Assembly (NCBI RefSeq): GCF_029227915.1
Contig: NC_079880.1
Coordinates: 17,566,001-17,630,000, forward strand
Length of the DNA: 64,000 nucleotides
Direction: 5' to 3'
DNA from: Hydractinia symbiolongicarpus
Taxonomy: Eukaryota > Cnidaria > Hydrozoa > Anthoathecata > Hydractiniidae
Below, piece after piece: positions 32,600-45,490 of the stretch; position 1 is the first letter of the stretch, and every line of letters starts with the position of its first letter. The notes beneath the pieces were generated by a model that was not told where the DNA came from, made no database searches, and was given only the letters and a program-made list of their open reading frames with translations. Both the position numbers and the translations under genes were made by a program.

Positions 32600-35500
32600 C
32601 TACTTTCCACCGATTACAAAATGTGGTTCCTCATCCTCTCCCTCCTGCATATTTTTATCACTTGAAGAAGGCAATTCATCTTTCTTGTCTATAGGTAAAC
32701 AAAAGGACATGTTGAATGATGCACAGTAAGTCATTGTCCCTCCTTTAAGGCAATCATAATACAAATTATCAACTAATTGCAAATATTACATATTGGAAAC
32801 CTTAGATTCCCTATTTGCTTACAAGCCTTCCTGATAAATAGTACTGGTCCAAAGTATACCATTATCATAATGATAACTTAATTAAGGACAAGGTGCATAA
32901 CATGTGGTAAAGGATCACTTTACCTTAAAGAAAAAGCAAAAAAAATGTTCAAAAAGGATGTTAAACAAAGTTACCTTGCTCATTTTTAACATTTGTTTTG
33001 GCTAACAATTTCTTTTGTTTCTTTTTGTTTCTAAAAAACAGATATATTTACGGAGGGATATTGCAATAAAATAAACCATATTAGGATAGCCTGTATTTAA
33101 CACTTATCATTAGCACGAAAATTATTTTGGACGTGATTGGCTAATAGGACAAGATATACATATATTTCCGATATAGAGTGCAATTCTCAACATTCGGGGC
33201 GCAATTCTCAATATTTATGTCGAAGTTAAAAATGCCTTAAATAGGTCAAAATGGTGATTAAAATTCGCTAGAAACAGGCAAAAACAAAAGCACTCAATAA
33301 AAAGACACACTAAATATACACTCTAAAAAAAGTTAAAACCAACTTGCAGAAGCTAAACTATTTTGTAGCTATATAATGAAACTCCAAAGTTAAACCACCA
33401 CCACCACCACCACCACCACCACCACCACCAAAAATACCATAGGTCCGATATTGGACCTATGGTATTTTTAATATTGTCAAAGTCTTTTTCTTATATGCGT
33501 GTAAAAAGAACAGCGCAAGAGATAGTGATTAGTAGACTCGATTTAAAGACCACAACTGCAAAGAGGATTTAGGGTATCGCAAAAATTATGTCTGAATTTA
33601 TGCTCTCTAAAGTGACTAAAGTTTACGCACAATCGGGTTAATAGTGTTAGTCCACGAGGATCGTGGATTTTATACACAGGACGCATTTTTGGCTTAATAA
33701 AATTAAGAAGACCTGTTTGAAATTTCGAGATTGATAGTAAATTTTTCAAATCGGGCCCAAGTTTATTCCACTCATTTACCGTGTACGGGAAAAAAGAATT
33801 CTTAAAATATTCAGTACTGGTTTTGAAATTCCTAAACAAATTACTTCTAGCCTGGTCATAAGAACTTTGCTTCAAGGGAAGCAATGAACCTAGATAGCCA
33901 GGTGAGGTACCTGATACAATATTGAAAAAGAAAACAAGTCAGCGATACCAACGCCTGTCGCTAAGGCTCTCAAGACCAAGTTCTTCATAGAGACGCTCGC
34001 AAAAAGTACCTCTGATAGCTTTAGTGACAGCAAGAGCAGCATTGTATAGGACAGATTCTATCTTATTGCAGAAACTGTCATTGTGTGGCTGGTCATATAT
34101 TACATCTGCGTAATCAAGATGTGATCTAATAAATACACAATAATGACTGCCGTGGAAATAATTATGAAGTCTCTTTATAAGCGATATACCTTTGTCAGCC
34201 TTACATATCTTCTCATTTAAATGATGATCAAAACTAAGTTTATTATCAAGAATTAATTCAAGTTGTTTCTGTGTTGGCAAAGATACTACGGTAGAGTCAT
34301 TAAAATATAAAGGAGGGGTGGTTAATGGACTTCTTTTTGTGGGAAAAATTACCTCTGTAGCTTGTTTGCTAGGATCAGGGTTAAAAGCCATCTTCCATTG
34401 AAAAGCCCACTTTTTAACAGTAGAAAGATCATTATTTAGGTCTATGCTACACTTTGTAATGTCATAAACAGTAGAAAATATAGATGTGTCATCAGCAAAC
34501 AGTTTGGATACAGATACAATGTTTTCAGGAAGATCATTAATATAAATCAAAAAAAGAAGTGGACCAAGGATAGAGCCTTGTGGAACACCAGCGTTTATAT
34601 TGATCCAGTTGGATGACTGAACACCTAAAACTACTACTTTCTACTATAATTTTCCAAAATATTGTAGAAACCTCCTTCGACACCATAGCATTATAATTTA
34701 TAAAGAAGACCTTCGAGCCAAACTTTATCAAAAGCCTTGGACATATCAAGAAATACACCTCTAGTTTCAAGAGAAGGATTGAGAGAAGGATTGAGAAAGA
34801 GAAGGATTGAGAATTTCACCTTTGCAACGCTTGCATACAAACGGAATGTCAGTTCTTAACCTTCCTCCAATACCACTGCACTTCTTATGTACCCGTGCTT
34901 ACAAGTCTGACAAAGAAGTGAGTTACTACCAAACCCTTTCCTGCGAAGTCCACAAGTCCATTCTGCCATTAAAAGGACATACTTGGCTTTAATGCTACTA
35001 AACATAACTATAGACTTCGCCGCATTCACTCCTAATCCTTTCTCTTCCACTCCTTTCTTCCACTTCTCAAACTTTCTTCGACTACATACAATAACTCCCA
35101 TGGACAACCTGCTGAACTTTTGCACTGAATTGTCTTACAACAATCTATTCCTTCAGCTTCCAGACTTTACGACGGGCCTGTACTTTCCCTTGGTTTCTTT
35201 CATGCTCTTCAAGATATCACAAACCAGCAACCTATGCCGCCCACCATGACGAGTTCACTGTCTCCAAACCTTGATGTGACTGATATTAACTTATCATAAA
35301 ACTTACCTTTATCTTCTTCACTGAGTCCACACTGTGAAGCATAAACTGACATAAAAATGACAATTATATTACTTATCAAAAACTTTATTACTATAATACA
35401 ACTACTAACACGCATAACATCTATTACTTTTTCTACCCAATTCTCTGTGACAAATATGCCAACTCCTCCATATCCATCACTATTACCAATCCAAAAAACC

Positions 35501-37871
35501 ATAATACCTTGTCGTCCTGCCTTCCTGAACACAACGCATATCAACATAATGTTCTAACATCTCAACTACCTCTCAGTGTACCAACCAGTGGGTAACGATC
35601 TGATGATGCTCACACCTGACATCTGTCCTATCATGCGCAACACCTTCCCTCCTTAGAGTTCCAGTCCTGTTTACGCAGTTATCTGATCAACTGTTCTCAC
35701 TGCCATTAATAAAAAGTTTTGCCATTGTTTTACAGCTGGATGCCTTTCCTAACGCCAACCATTCACAGACTGGACTGGGTGTTTTTTAAAGTGACACCAT
35801 CACTATGTGGTTTTCATGGGACTTCCACAATCGCCCCTGTACACTAAGAAATGGTGGAGGATTTTTAATTCCTCTCTTCTCTCTCAAAAGAGACCCTTGA
35901 CCTTCACCCGATCTTAAATAAAACCATATGCTTGTAGAACGCATAAGCTTTCTCAAATGTCTTAATAAATAATTATTTTTAACCTTTTAGCTCGTTTCTT
36001 TGCAGTTGCTTCTTCTGCTTGAAGTTTGTTTTGTATCATTTTTTCATTAAATTTCTCATCCAATTCAGTCTAAAAATTTTAGGAACAACATAAACATATA
36101 CATTGCAACGTTATTTTATAATATAGACATCTAGATCATCACACAAAAGCAAAAAGCTCTCTACAATAACTTCATAGCACAAGAGTAAAAAATGTTTTTT
36201 TCCTGTAAATATACAATATTTGTTAGCTTTAAACACATTTTTAATTCTCCAGTTGTATACCTTAACAGATTTTTTTTCCAAATATTCCTGTCGTTTTCTT
36301 TCACGTTTTCGTATTCCTCTATAAACATGAAATTCTCCACTACCAGCACCAGCACTAGAACCTAAATAACACCCAAAAATAGGCTTAAATACAAACTTTA
36401 TAAAACACAGGTAGCATGGGCCATGCCTTAAGTGGTATTTGCAGGCTTTTGACCATAAACAGAATTATATAACGTAAGCATAAAGGTAAAGGTATTCAAA
36501 TACAAAGTATGTACATTCTTAAATGTCAAATCAGTTTAACATTCCAGCAAAGTACGGGAAACTGAGTTAGAACAGAGAAAAATTTTCCTGACAATAAATT
36601 TTGACCATATCAAATTACACTAACAAAGTTCTTCTTATTAACTTCCATACATTACCCATTACATGTCTAACAAATTCGGGTGCTTCCCTTGGTTTCCACT
36701 CTTTTCGTGGTTCTGGGATATATGCCTCTTTCATCTAAAGAATTAAGTCAAAGAAATTATGTATGCAACCAACCAAAAGGTTTTAAAACATTAAAATTGT
36801 GCAGAAAATATATCGGCTATTGCAATCATACTAATTAGTGTAATTATGTTCTTTTGTCCATGTTCAGTTTTTTGGTTATATTAATTTTAATTTGCAGCAA
36901 TCAGTGGTTCAAGAAATATGTATATTTTGTAGCATTTTAATTTTTCAGTTCAATTTGAAAAAGGAAAAATTAAAGAAACGTTTTTATGCTTGCAAGGTTC
37001 AAATTTAAAAAAAAAATTCTATTAAGTGAAATTATCGACTTGTAAATTAAGAGAAAATCTTATTTATATAAAAAGATTCTTTGTTTTTCATGCAAAAATC
37101 AAATTATTTGACTGTGCAGTTGACAAAGATGTCTGTGAAATTCAGCTCAGGTTTAAAAATATCATCATCATTGATAACAATTTTGAGTCTATAACCAAGA
37201 AGTTGACAGTCTTCTTCTTGTTTAGAGAATCCAACTGCAAAACTGTGAAATTTCTGTGTCACGAAGACTTCATGCAGTAAAGTATGAAAAAAATGGTCTT
37301 TTTTAGACACTTCAACATAATTGAGCCTATTTAACTTTTGTTTTTATTTTCAACGAATTTTATCACTTCTTATACATTCTAATGATGGGTGTAAGGTCGA
37401 AATATCAATTTTTAAAAGAAACTTTTTCGACTCTGTTTCTTTGTTAATAATGTTTAAGCTTCTGGTTATATTATTCGCCATAAAAATGAGTGACAAAAAG
37501 TTAAATTTCAAAAAGGCACATTCAAAAGAAACTCGAATTAAGAAACAATGGAAAAATTTTTTGCATCTCCCCTGGTTAAATAATAAAAATGGCTTGAAAT
37601 TAGACATTTAACTGCACTTCTTTACAGTAACAAGAAATAACAAGGATCTTAAAAAATTAATTAAAGTGTGAAAGCTTACTGGGTCACTCATTAACTTATC
37701 TAATTTCCGTTTCTGTATATCAGTGGTAGTTCTGCATATTGTTACTTCTTTTGTCTTGTCTTTTTCTTTTTCCAATTGTTCAAGTACTTTTCCTTCTTTT
37801 CTTAACTTTTCAAGATGCTCTCGCTCACGTTGTTCTTTTTTGAGTTGAACTTCATTCCGTATAATGTTCAT
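32600..37871 (-). CDS. PRKRIP1: PRKR-interacting protein 1 homologue, six exons
   Basis: Small nuclear double-stranded-RNA-binding protein, associated with the spliceosome in other animals. Exons (minus): 37871-37680, 36734-36656, 36361-36261, 36069-35984, 33030-32975, 32688-32600; GT-AG borders, phases agree, about 200 residues. Conserved parts are [41 protein letters not shown] (the family signature, DUF1168), the basic helix [20 protein letters not shown] and an acidic tail ending FVIGGK. The first exon adds a charged coiled-coil stretch ([19 protein letters not shown]); the start Met at 37871 is uncertain because a splice acceptor could lie just upstream. The fourth intron (35983-33031) is filled with LINE debris. 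Transcribed towards HMGCL, about 900 bp away. Confidence 0.92.
33395..33468. repeat. (CCA)n microsatellite joined to a 16-bp perfect hairpin
   Basis: (CCA)12 at 33395-33430 is followed at once by AAAATACCATAGGTCC (33431-33446), loop GATATT and the exact reverse complement (33453-33468). It lies in a PRKRIP1 intron, 75 bases from the end of a LINE fragment. Confidence 0.85.
33543..34775 (-). mobile_element. Non-LTR retrotransposon fragment (jockey/CR1-type RT), in a PRKRIP1 intron
   Basis: Minus-strand RT relic. From 34775 a frameshifted stretch carries [14 protein letters not shown] and [12 protein letters not shown]. Then 34550-33939 has LFADDTSIF (catalytic aspartates present), a [15 protein letters not shown] block and [15 protein letters not shown] final open part (33884-33543) encodes [19 protein letters not shown] and a Cys-containing end (NPLCSCGL). 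Several frameshifts are present and the 5' region is absent. Orientation is the same as the host gene. Confidence 0.82.
34776..35560 (-). mobile_element. Second LINE relic: endonuclease piece joined to an RT C-terminal piece
   Basis: Minus strand. 35547-35209 reads as a decayed EEP endonuclease ([39 protein letters not shown], a damaged SELVMVGG). 35125-34856 reads as the C-terminal end of an RT with [20 protein letters not shown] and a Cys pair (LLCQTCKHG). The catalytic middle is missing, so an internal deletion joined the ends. This family differs from the fragment at 33.5-34.8 kb. A short GAGAAGGATT repeat (34775-34815) separates the two. Confidence 0.7.
35561..35983. other. PRKRIP1 intron sequence, nothing recognised
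   Basis: Intronic; no repeat or coding similarity that I can name. The introns at 36362-36655 and 36735-37679 are likewise plain AT-rich DNA; open frames there (37026-37611) lack splice or homology support. Confidence 0.4.
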
Positions 37872-37935
37872 ATTCCACTACATTTAGAATATTGATAAAC
37901 TAAAAAGTTGTGGTAACAATGTTTTACCAATTGTG

Positions 37936-38152
37936 TATATTAATCAAGTAATAGTATATTAATCAAGTAATAGTATATTAATCAAGTAATAGTATATTAA
38001 TCAAGTAATGGTATATTAATCAAGTAATGGTATATTAATCAAGTAATGGTATATTAATCAAGTAATGGTATATTAATCAAGTAATGGTATATTAATCAAG
38101 TAATAGTATATTAATCAAGTAATAGTATATTAATCAAGTAATAGTAATACGC
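37936..38152. repeat. 19-bp minisatellite, 11 copies in a symmetric variant pattern
   Basis: Unit TATATTAATCAAGTAATAG repeated without interruption, just upstream of PRKRIP1. Three copies end AATAG, the next five end AATGG and the last three AATAG again. The block pattern shows internal expansion of a variant unit. Confidence 0.93.
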
Positions 38153-39157
38153 CAAGTCTGTATTGCATTGCAGTTTTTTTACTTTAGCTAGTTGTTTTTT
38201 CATCAAACTTAAAACTGAATGGCTAACATATGAAATCATTTAGTCAACACATGGTGCTATACCAAATTGTAGCGCATTTTGTAGTGTAGTGTCATGCAAT
38301 ATATTTAAATCAGGAAAAATTTTATTGTTCTGCATCTCAATCATATAAGACTGCTAAACAAATAAAATGAGCTTTTTAAAACCATTTGTAGATATTATTT
38401 CTTGTGCTATTACTTTAAAAAAGTTTTTTTATACAAACAAAATTTAGTTTTTTAACATCGAATAAAGACCATGACAAACCATGCTAGATATAGAATATCA
38501 AACTGGACCAATCATTGAAAAAAGAAATTGAATTCAACTATTTTTGGGAATGAATTTTTTGCGGGTAAAAATTTTTCGTGGATATTAATTTAGTGTTCTT
38601 GACCCTAAATTCCACCAAAACTTTCAACTTAGGCTCAATCGCAAATTTAAATTCTGATGATTTCTCATTCTGATGATTTCTGGTCTTGATGGGTTGATAA
38701 AAAAAACAAATAGCTTAATATATATATACCAAATATCTTGTTTTTGAAATTTTGAAAATATATACATATATGTTTTTCCTTTTATTATTTTAATTTCTTC
38801 TGTTAAAAAAAGGTAAAAAAAACACATAAAGATAACGATGTACATAATGAACTTCTAATATATATGATTTATGTGGTCTGGTAACACCATAGCAACTTAC
38901 CATTGATTATTTGTTTCATTAGTTTTTTGAGAGATTTTTTTTTAATTTTTTTATATATAGATAATGTTTTTTGAAGGTTACCTAAGATGCTTTAAAAAAT
39001 TAATTCCAAATATTAATTCCATCAACATTTTCATAAAACATTCACATATATAGAAGAAAGTTACAATGTAATCATATATTTTGCACAGTTTAAGGGATAT
39101 ATATATAGATGTATAATATACTAATACACTTGTAAGGTCAAAGGCTATTTATACCGG
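38153..39157. other. AT-rich gap, nothing recognised
   Basis: Plain AT-rich DNA between two minisatellites. A duplicated TTCTGATGATTTCT phrase lies near 38655-38680, and TATATA runs are frequent. No gene supported. Confidence 0.4.
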
Positions 39158-39437
39158 TTATTGTGTATGAAATTGGAACTTGAAATCCGAATTGTTATCA
39201 ATATTTCTTGAATCAAGACAAAGAACAGATTGATTTTATGAGTGATACACTTATTGTGTATGAAATTGGAACTTGAAATCCGAATTGTTATCAATATTTC
39301 TTGAATCAAGACAAAGAACAGATTGATTTTATGAGTGATACACTTATTGTGTATGAAACTTGGAACTTGAAATCCGAATTGTTATCAATATTTCTTGAAT
39401 CAAGACAAAGAACAGATTGATTTTATGAGTGATACAC
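39158..39437. repeat. Three nearly identical 93-bp tandem copies
   Basis: Copies at 39158-39250, 39251-39343 and 39344-39437. The third differs by one inserted T and one base; the first two look identical. Each begins TTATTGTGTATGAAA and ends GAGTGATACAC. Near-identity implies a recent triplication. Confidence 0.93.
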
Positions 39438-39835
39438 CTAGGACCGGCTGCACATATTAATTTGGATAATTATATGGGCAGTCGAACAGGTATATACGTA
39501 AAACTTGTTATACTTGCTTCCCAAATTCTTTCATAGTTGCATTTGTTATTTATTGTTCCTGCTTTCCGTTTTAAAAGAATGTCTTCTCAAAAGTTAGCAG
39601 TTTTGCTCTAAACAAACACTGTTTTACAAGAGAATTCAATTACTAAGAAGCAAGGGGATGTTTTAGCTGAACTTTGTGCAAACGCTCCTTGTACCATAAT
39701 GTAAGAAATTGTCTAAGACTTTATGATCCCTTAAAACACACAACTCAAATTGAAAAGCTCTTTAACCAGAAGTGCAATAAACCCGTTCTTATTGAAACCT
39801 ATGATTACCTTTTCATGCAACATGCTCTGGTAGTA

Positions 39836-40010
39836 GTAGAGCGCGGGCCCTAATTGGGTCTGCGTCGCTCAAAATGAGCATTAAATACTCTAGGACTCTC
39901 CATCTAAGCCATTGCCCCTCCTGGAAATAATAGACAGGGTATATCCCTCGATATTTGTGAGGCTAGCCATGTAAAATATGCACATCTATCTATCTATCTA
40001 TCTATCTGTT
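39836..40010 (+). mobile_element. SINE-like repeat with (CTAT)n tail
   Basis: Begins with a box A-like GTAGTAGAGCGCG (39833-39845) and runs through about 120 bp to GCTAGCCATGTAAAATATGC and a CTAT run at 39986-40009. Box B is not clear. The compact unit with a simple-sequence tail suggests a SINE. 39438-39830 before it shows nothing recognisable. Confidence 0.45.
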
Positions 40011-40206
40011 CTGTCCTGTACTTTCCCCTGACCACCTGGGCTCTAGTCAAGACCCTCCTTTAGCTGTAGGATGGAGAGTCCAGGTATGGTCAGTGGGTGT
40101 GCAAGCTTGTATCAGTAGGCAAGAGACATGTAACAAGTGAGGAGCTATATAATATATTCAACAACATACACAAGTGTTCTTGTCTGTCCAACGCCTTACA
40201 ACAGAT

Positions 40207-41240
40207 GCATGTCAAATCTGTAACCAAGAGTATTGTATTAAGCTAACAGATCAATCATTATTGTCGTGTGAAATCTGTGGACAAGAAGCACACAAATCAT
40301 GCTTTCTTGATATGATACCAGACGAATATATTTGAAAAACTTCCAAAATATATTCAAGCTTCCTGGAATCTAGAATCAATTGGTCTACGGAATTTAATTT
40401 ACTACCCCTAGAAGACAAATTCCAGCGTTTTCTCAAAATCTCATACGATTGTGTTAAAAACCTTACACAAATTCGCAAAAACCAAAATTATTTTCATCCT
40501 GGGAAAATACCAAGAGAAAGAAAAAATTAGATGCGACAAAGATCTTGGATCAATAAACTGATCTTAAGAATCACCTCCCCTGCTAGAAATCTGGGAATCG
40601 AAAAAAAATCTTCAAAAATCATATAAAAATTCTAATACAACACAAGAACAATTATATAGCTACAATTGACTCAAATGGTCTGTGTAAATGGCAGCATCTC
40701 TTCACCAGTGCATGTTCTGCCTGGTGTTCCACAGGAGTGTCTTATAGGTCCTCTTCTCTTCATCATTCTCATGTATGATATCGATAAAAGCATTCATCAA
40801 TGCACACTCCTTTCAAGTTTTGCAGATGACACTTGCTTGCTTCCACAAATACTCATCCTTAACGAAACAGAGAATCATCAAATGTCACTAAACCACGTCT
40901 ATGCCTGGGCAAATCACAACAATATGTTTTTTAATGAAACAAAATTTCAATTATTACAATATGGTAAAAACCATGAACTGAAGCAATCTTCCTACAGTAC
41001 AAGTCACCATCCAAGCGGAGAAACTATAACAACCAAGAATTATGTTAAGGACTTAGGAGTAATCCTGAGCACTGACTGTACCTTCATGATTCATAATCAA
41101 CAACGTTATAGAAAAAGGAAAACGATTTTCAAGCTGGATCCTTTGAGTGTTTCAATCAAGAGAACCAGTTGTAATGCTTACACTATGGAGATCACTAGTT
41201 GTACCCTATCTAGAATATTGCTCGCAGTTACTACCTGTGA
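40207..41240 (+). mobile_element. LINE relic: zinc knuckle and RT palm
   Basis: 40207-40332 encodes a finger, CQIC then LSCEICGQEAHKSC, followed by a stop. 40666-41240 encodes the RT palm: VLPGVPQECLIGPLLF (the usual QGS has become QEC), SFADDTCLLP with both aspartates, NHNNMFFNETKFQLLQYG and VKDLGVILSTDCTF. The two parts are out of frame and 5' sequence is missing. It ends where LINE copy B begins (41249), so copy B probably inserted here. Confidence 0.75.
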
Positions 41241-41248
41241 CTACCTGC

Positions 41249-44200
41249 GAAGATGGCGGATAAGCGGAAACGTATTAAAGTTGTTAAAGATTTTGAGTAT
41301 GTTAACTTAAATGGAAAGCTGCTTTCAAGCAATGAGATATTGAAAATGGATCTTAGATCTTGCTGTGGAGAATGTGAAGATAATGAAACTATTCCTAATG
41401 GTTTACAGAAGTGTATAGAACAACGTATAGATATACTTCGTCCTGAGATTATGTCAGAAGTAAAACAAATTGCAAACGACAAGAATAAATTTGGTGATAA
41501 TCATAGAATTTTAGAAAACCGTATTATAATGTTACAGGAAGATAACACTTTCTTGAAAAAACAGTTGACTGATTGGACTGGTTTTTTAGAAGTTTTAGTG
41601 GAATGTATAAACGAACGGCGAAGTCAATCATGCATGACGACGGTAAAACCCTCTCATGACGAAAGCCAAATTTTGACGCTAAATGATTTGTCTTCGGAGA
41701 CCTCTAATACGGATCACGAAATTAACAGCAACCCTCTAGGGAATGAGAACATTATTTCGAAGAATAACGATCATTTATTGCGGCACAATACAACGATAAA
41801 AGATCAATTGAATATGTTCGGTTTGACACAGAAAAAAAAACACGCTGTTTATAAAAAGAACACTGTAGAATATCAGCGCCGAAACGAATCTACAGTAAAA
41901 GAACAACTAAACATGGTTCGATGTGAACATAACAGTAAGTACAAAACTCTACATGATAGAAAACCAACACTACAGAAACGCTTAGAAAATCTTGCTGAAT
42001 ACAATGTTGATACTTCTTTAAATGAAAGTTGCGTTTCACATCATGAGTTTGAAAAATCTGTGACATGCATATATGGTGATAGTATTATAAAAATTGTTAA
42101 AGGATGGAAGATCAAAGAAAAACTCTTAGAAAAACAGGATATCATATTCGATCATTTCCTGGCGCCAATACAGACCGTATAAGAAATTATATTATACCAC
42201 TGTCAAAAACAGATAAACCAAATCGCACAATTATACATGTTGGAACGAATGATCTTTGCTCTTCTAAATCACCAAATGAAATTTCAGACTCTATTATTGA
42301 CTTGGTTACTGATGTCAGCAATTCTTGTCCTTCTGTAATGGTGTCTTGACTTACTATGCGAGATGATAATTTTAACAGAAAGGCATTAGAACTTAACAGA
42401 ATTTTAGAACGATCATGTCAAGAAAGAAATATTTGCTACATAAAACATAGTAATATCAGCAAACACCATTTGAACGGTAGTAAACTTCATTTGAATAAGA
42501 ATGGAACAAAGAACATAAAACATTTGCCAGTTATATCAACAAGTGCTGATATGTACTGCACAGAGACGCACTTCTATCAATTGAATCACCTCAAATTAGT
42601 GATGTCAAATCCATTAAATATTTGAAAACGAAAAACATGTCCAAACTTATGATTGGACACTTAAACATCAACTCAATCAGAAATAAATTTGAACATTTAA
42701 ACAATCTCTTGTGTGATAAAGTTGATATTTTCTTAGTATCAGAAACAAAACTTGATGGAAGCTTTCTGAACTCACAATTTCATATGAATGGTTTTTATCC
42801 ACCATTCAGAAACGATAGAAACCAATATGGTGGAGGTGTAGCAGGACACATTTGAAAAGCAGAAATTTATACTGAAATGTATATCCTGGGTAAATATTGA
42901 TGATAAATAAATAAATAAATAAATAAAATTATGTTTTATGTTAGAAATAACATTGTTTGCAGAGAAATCGATAAAACGTCCTTACCAGAACATATAGAAG
43001 CAATATTTTTGGAAATTAATTTACGTAAACAAAAATGGATTGTTGCTGGCATTTATAAACCACCATCCTTGAATACTAAATATCTTACAAGATGCATTCG
43101 TGAGTTTCTTTCGAAAATTAATTCTGATAATATTATTTTAATGGGTGATTTCAATGTTGTTGAACATGACGATAATATGACCTTGAGTCACTTATTGCAT
43201 TAAACAATGACTTAAATTACAACGACTTTGACGAACAATTCAGTCAGTTGGTCAGCAAACACGCCCCTATAAAATACAAAGTTGTTAGAAATAATAACTC
43301 TCCATTTATAACAAAAGCAGTACGAAAGGAGATAATAATTCGATCGAGATTTAAAAATATCTACAATAAGCACCCTTCTATCAAAAACTGGGAAAACTTT
43401 AAAAGGCAAAGAAACAAATGTGTGACTGTTTGTAGAGACGCAAAAAGAATTTATTACACATCACTAAATATGAACAACATTTTTGATAACAAAAAGTTCT
43501 GGAAAACTGTAAAGCCCATATTTTCCAACAAATGTGTAAAAGATACAGTCCAAGTAATAGTTGAAAATGATCAAATAATTCGTGAAAAAGAACATATAGC
43601 AAATATAATAAATGATCATTTTGTTAATGTCACGAATTCTTTGAATATTGATGGAATTCCGCACGAAAACTATAACGATATTAAAAACGATATTGAAAAC
43701 GTCATCAAGAATTACGAACAGCATCCAAGTATAATATGGATAAAGAAACATGTTACCACTACCAACAAAATGAGCTTCAAATCAATTGAAATTGACATCA
43801 TGAAAAAGTATATTTGTAACCTAAAAGAAAACAAATCTGGTCCCAAAGGAGCAATTCCACCATGTTTCCTCAAATATTACGTCGATGTATACGGAGAGCA
43901 TATCAACAAGCTGTTTGAGAAATCTATTGTCGATGAAGTTTTCCCTGGAGCAATGAAATTGGCTGATATTTGTCCACTATTTAAAAACGGAGATCGTTCA
44001 TCAAAATTGAAATATCGTCCTGTTAGTAAACTGAGCAGTGCGTCAAAAATTTTTGAACGTATTATGTTTGATCAGATTTATGAATTTATTGATAGTAAAT
44101 TATCACCTCTTTTGTCAGGTTTTCGTAAGGGTTTTAGCAGCCAGCATGTTTTGCTTCACATGATAGAATCGTGGCGAAAAGATCTTGATAAAGGAAATGC

Positions 44201-45490
44201 TGTAGGGGCGCTATTGATGGATTTGAGTAAAGCATTTGATTGTGTGGATCATAATCTGTTAATAGCGAAACTACATGCATATGGTTTCTCAAAAAGTGCT
44301 TTAGGTCTTTTAAGGAGTTATCTCACCAATCGGTTCCAAAGAGTCGGAATTGATGGCTATTTCAGCTTGTGGAAAGAAATTATTAGTGGTGTTCCACAAG
44401 GTTCGATTCTGGGTCCACTTTTATTCAATATTTATATAAATGATTTAATGTTTATTTTTAATGATAGAGCTGATGTTAAAATTTGTAATTACGCAGATAC
44501 ACTTTATACATATGGAAAACAATTTGAGGAGATAAAGTTATGTTTAGAAAGTGCTTTTTCAACTGTTAGCACATGGTTTTCCAATAATGGGCTTCAGTTA
44601 AATTCTGAGAAGTGCAAACTGCTCATTCTGGGAAAATCAAAAAACAAAGACTTTGTTACTTTAAATTTGAAAAATAATATATTACAAGAGTCTCCATACG
44701 TAAATTTGTTGGGTATAATTCTGGACAATCAGCTTTCTTTCCGGCAACATGTTCTTCCATTATGTAAGAAGGCTAATGCCAAGATCAATGCCCTAAAACG
44801 TATATCACCATATATGTCTAATTATAAGCGAAATGTTATTGCTAATTCATTTATTTCTAGCATATTTAATTACTGCCCTCTTATATGGGGATTTTCAAGT
44901 AGAGATCTACTACATAAAATTAATAGCATTCATAGTAGAGCAAATAGACTTTTATGCGACAGAATTGAAAATGAATGCAGAATCAGTATTCAAGAAAAGT
45001 TCTGCCGAAAATTGTTATAGGAGGTTTTTAAAACAAAAATGAAACAGAATCCATCCTACATGAATGATGTTTTTGTATTCAAAAACACAGCATATAGTTT
45101 CCGTGCATCAAGTTCTCTTGAAAGGTGCAGAACTCGCACCACAAAGCATGATCTATTAAGCGTATCTTATATTGCGTCTAAATTATGGGAGAAGCTTCCA
45201 AACTCTGTCCGAAATGCCCCTTCGTTGTCTTTATTCCATCACGGGCTAAACACCATTCCGTTTATTCAGTGCAGTTGTCGTCTCTGTGCCACATATATTT
45301 GTAACGTAGGATATACGAATTAGCTTCTTATTTTATAATATAAATCTCCTATTTTTTTAGAAACTTTATTTTAGGACAGTCGATTTTAATTAGCCCAAGG
45401 CTAACAAATTTTCTTTTTTTTTTAATTAATGTATCTAGCATGTTTTATTGTATATTGTATATCGACTATAAAGAAAGAATAAATAAAAAA
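41249..45490 (+). mobile_element. CR1-like LINE, copy B, near full length
   Basis: Same family as copy A. It starts AGATGGCGG; ORF1 (from 41253) has an N-terminal coiled coil. After a frameshift near 42130 comes an SGNH esterase: IYGDSIIK, then HVGTNDLCSS, then SKLHLNKNGT with the catalytic His. ORF2 (42622-45323) has the endonuclease (LNINSIRNKF, SETKLDG, MGDFN), an RT with [13 protein letters not shown] and a C-terminal CSCRLC. It is broken by a 90-bp SINE piece (42839-42928), a missing stretch near 43190 relative to copy A, and a frameshift near 45000. The catalytic box reads NYADTLY where copy A has NYADDNTLY: six bases are lost, including the second Asp. An A/T-rich tail ends at 45490. 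Confidence 0.9.
42839..42928 (+). mobile_element. 5'-truncated SINE fragment inside LINE copy B
   Basis: About 90 bp absent from copy A at the same codon of the endonuclease. It contains TATCCTGGGTAAATA, the same tail sequence as the SINE at 26.7 kb, followed by (AATA)n. The tail orientation shows plus-strand insertion. Confidence 0.75.

Noticed and set aside
37026-37611. Open frames on both strands inside the second PRKRIP1 intron region
   Set aside because: Overlap each other on opposite strands, low complexity, and the flanking PRKRIP1 exons splice cleanly across.
37926-38152. CRISPR-like array
   Set aside because: The 19-bp units are tandem with no unique spacers; a minisatellite.
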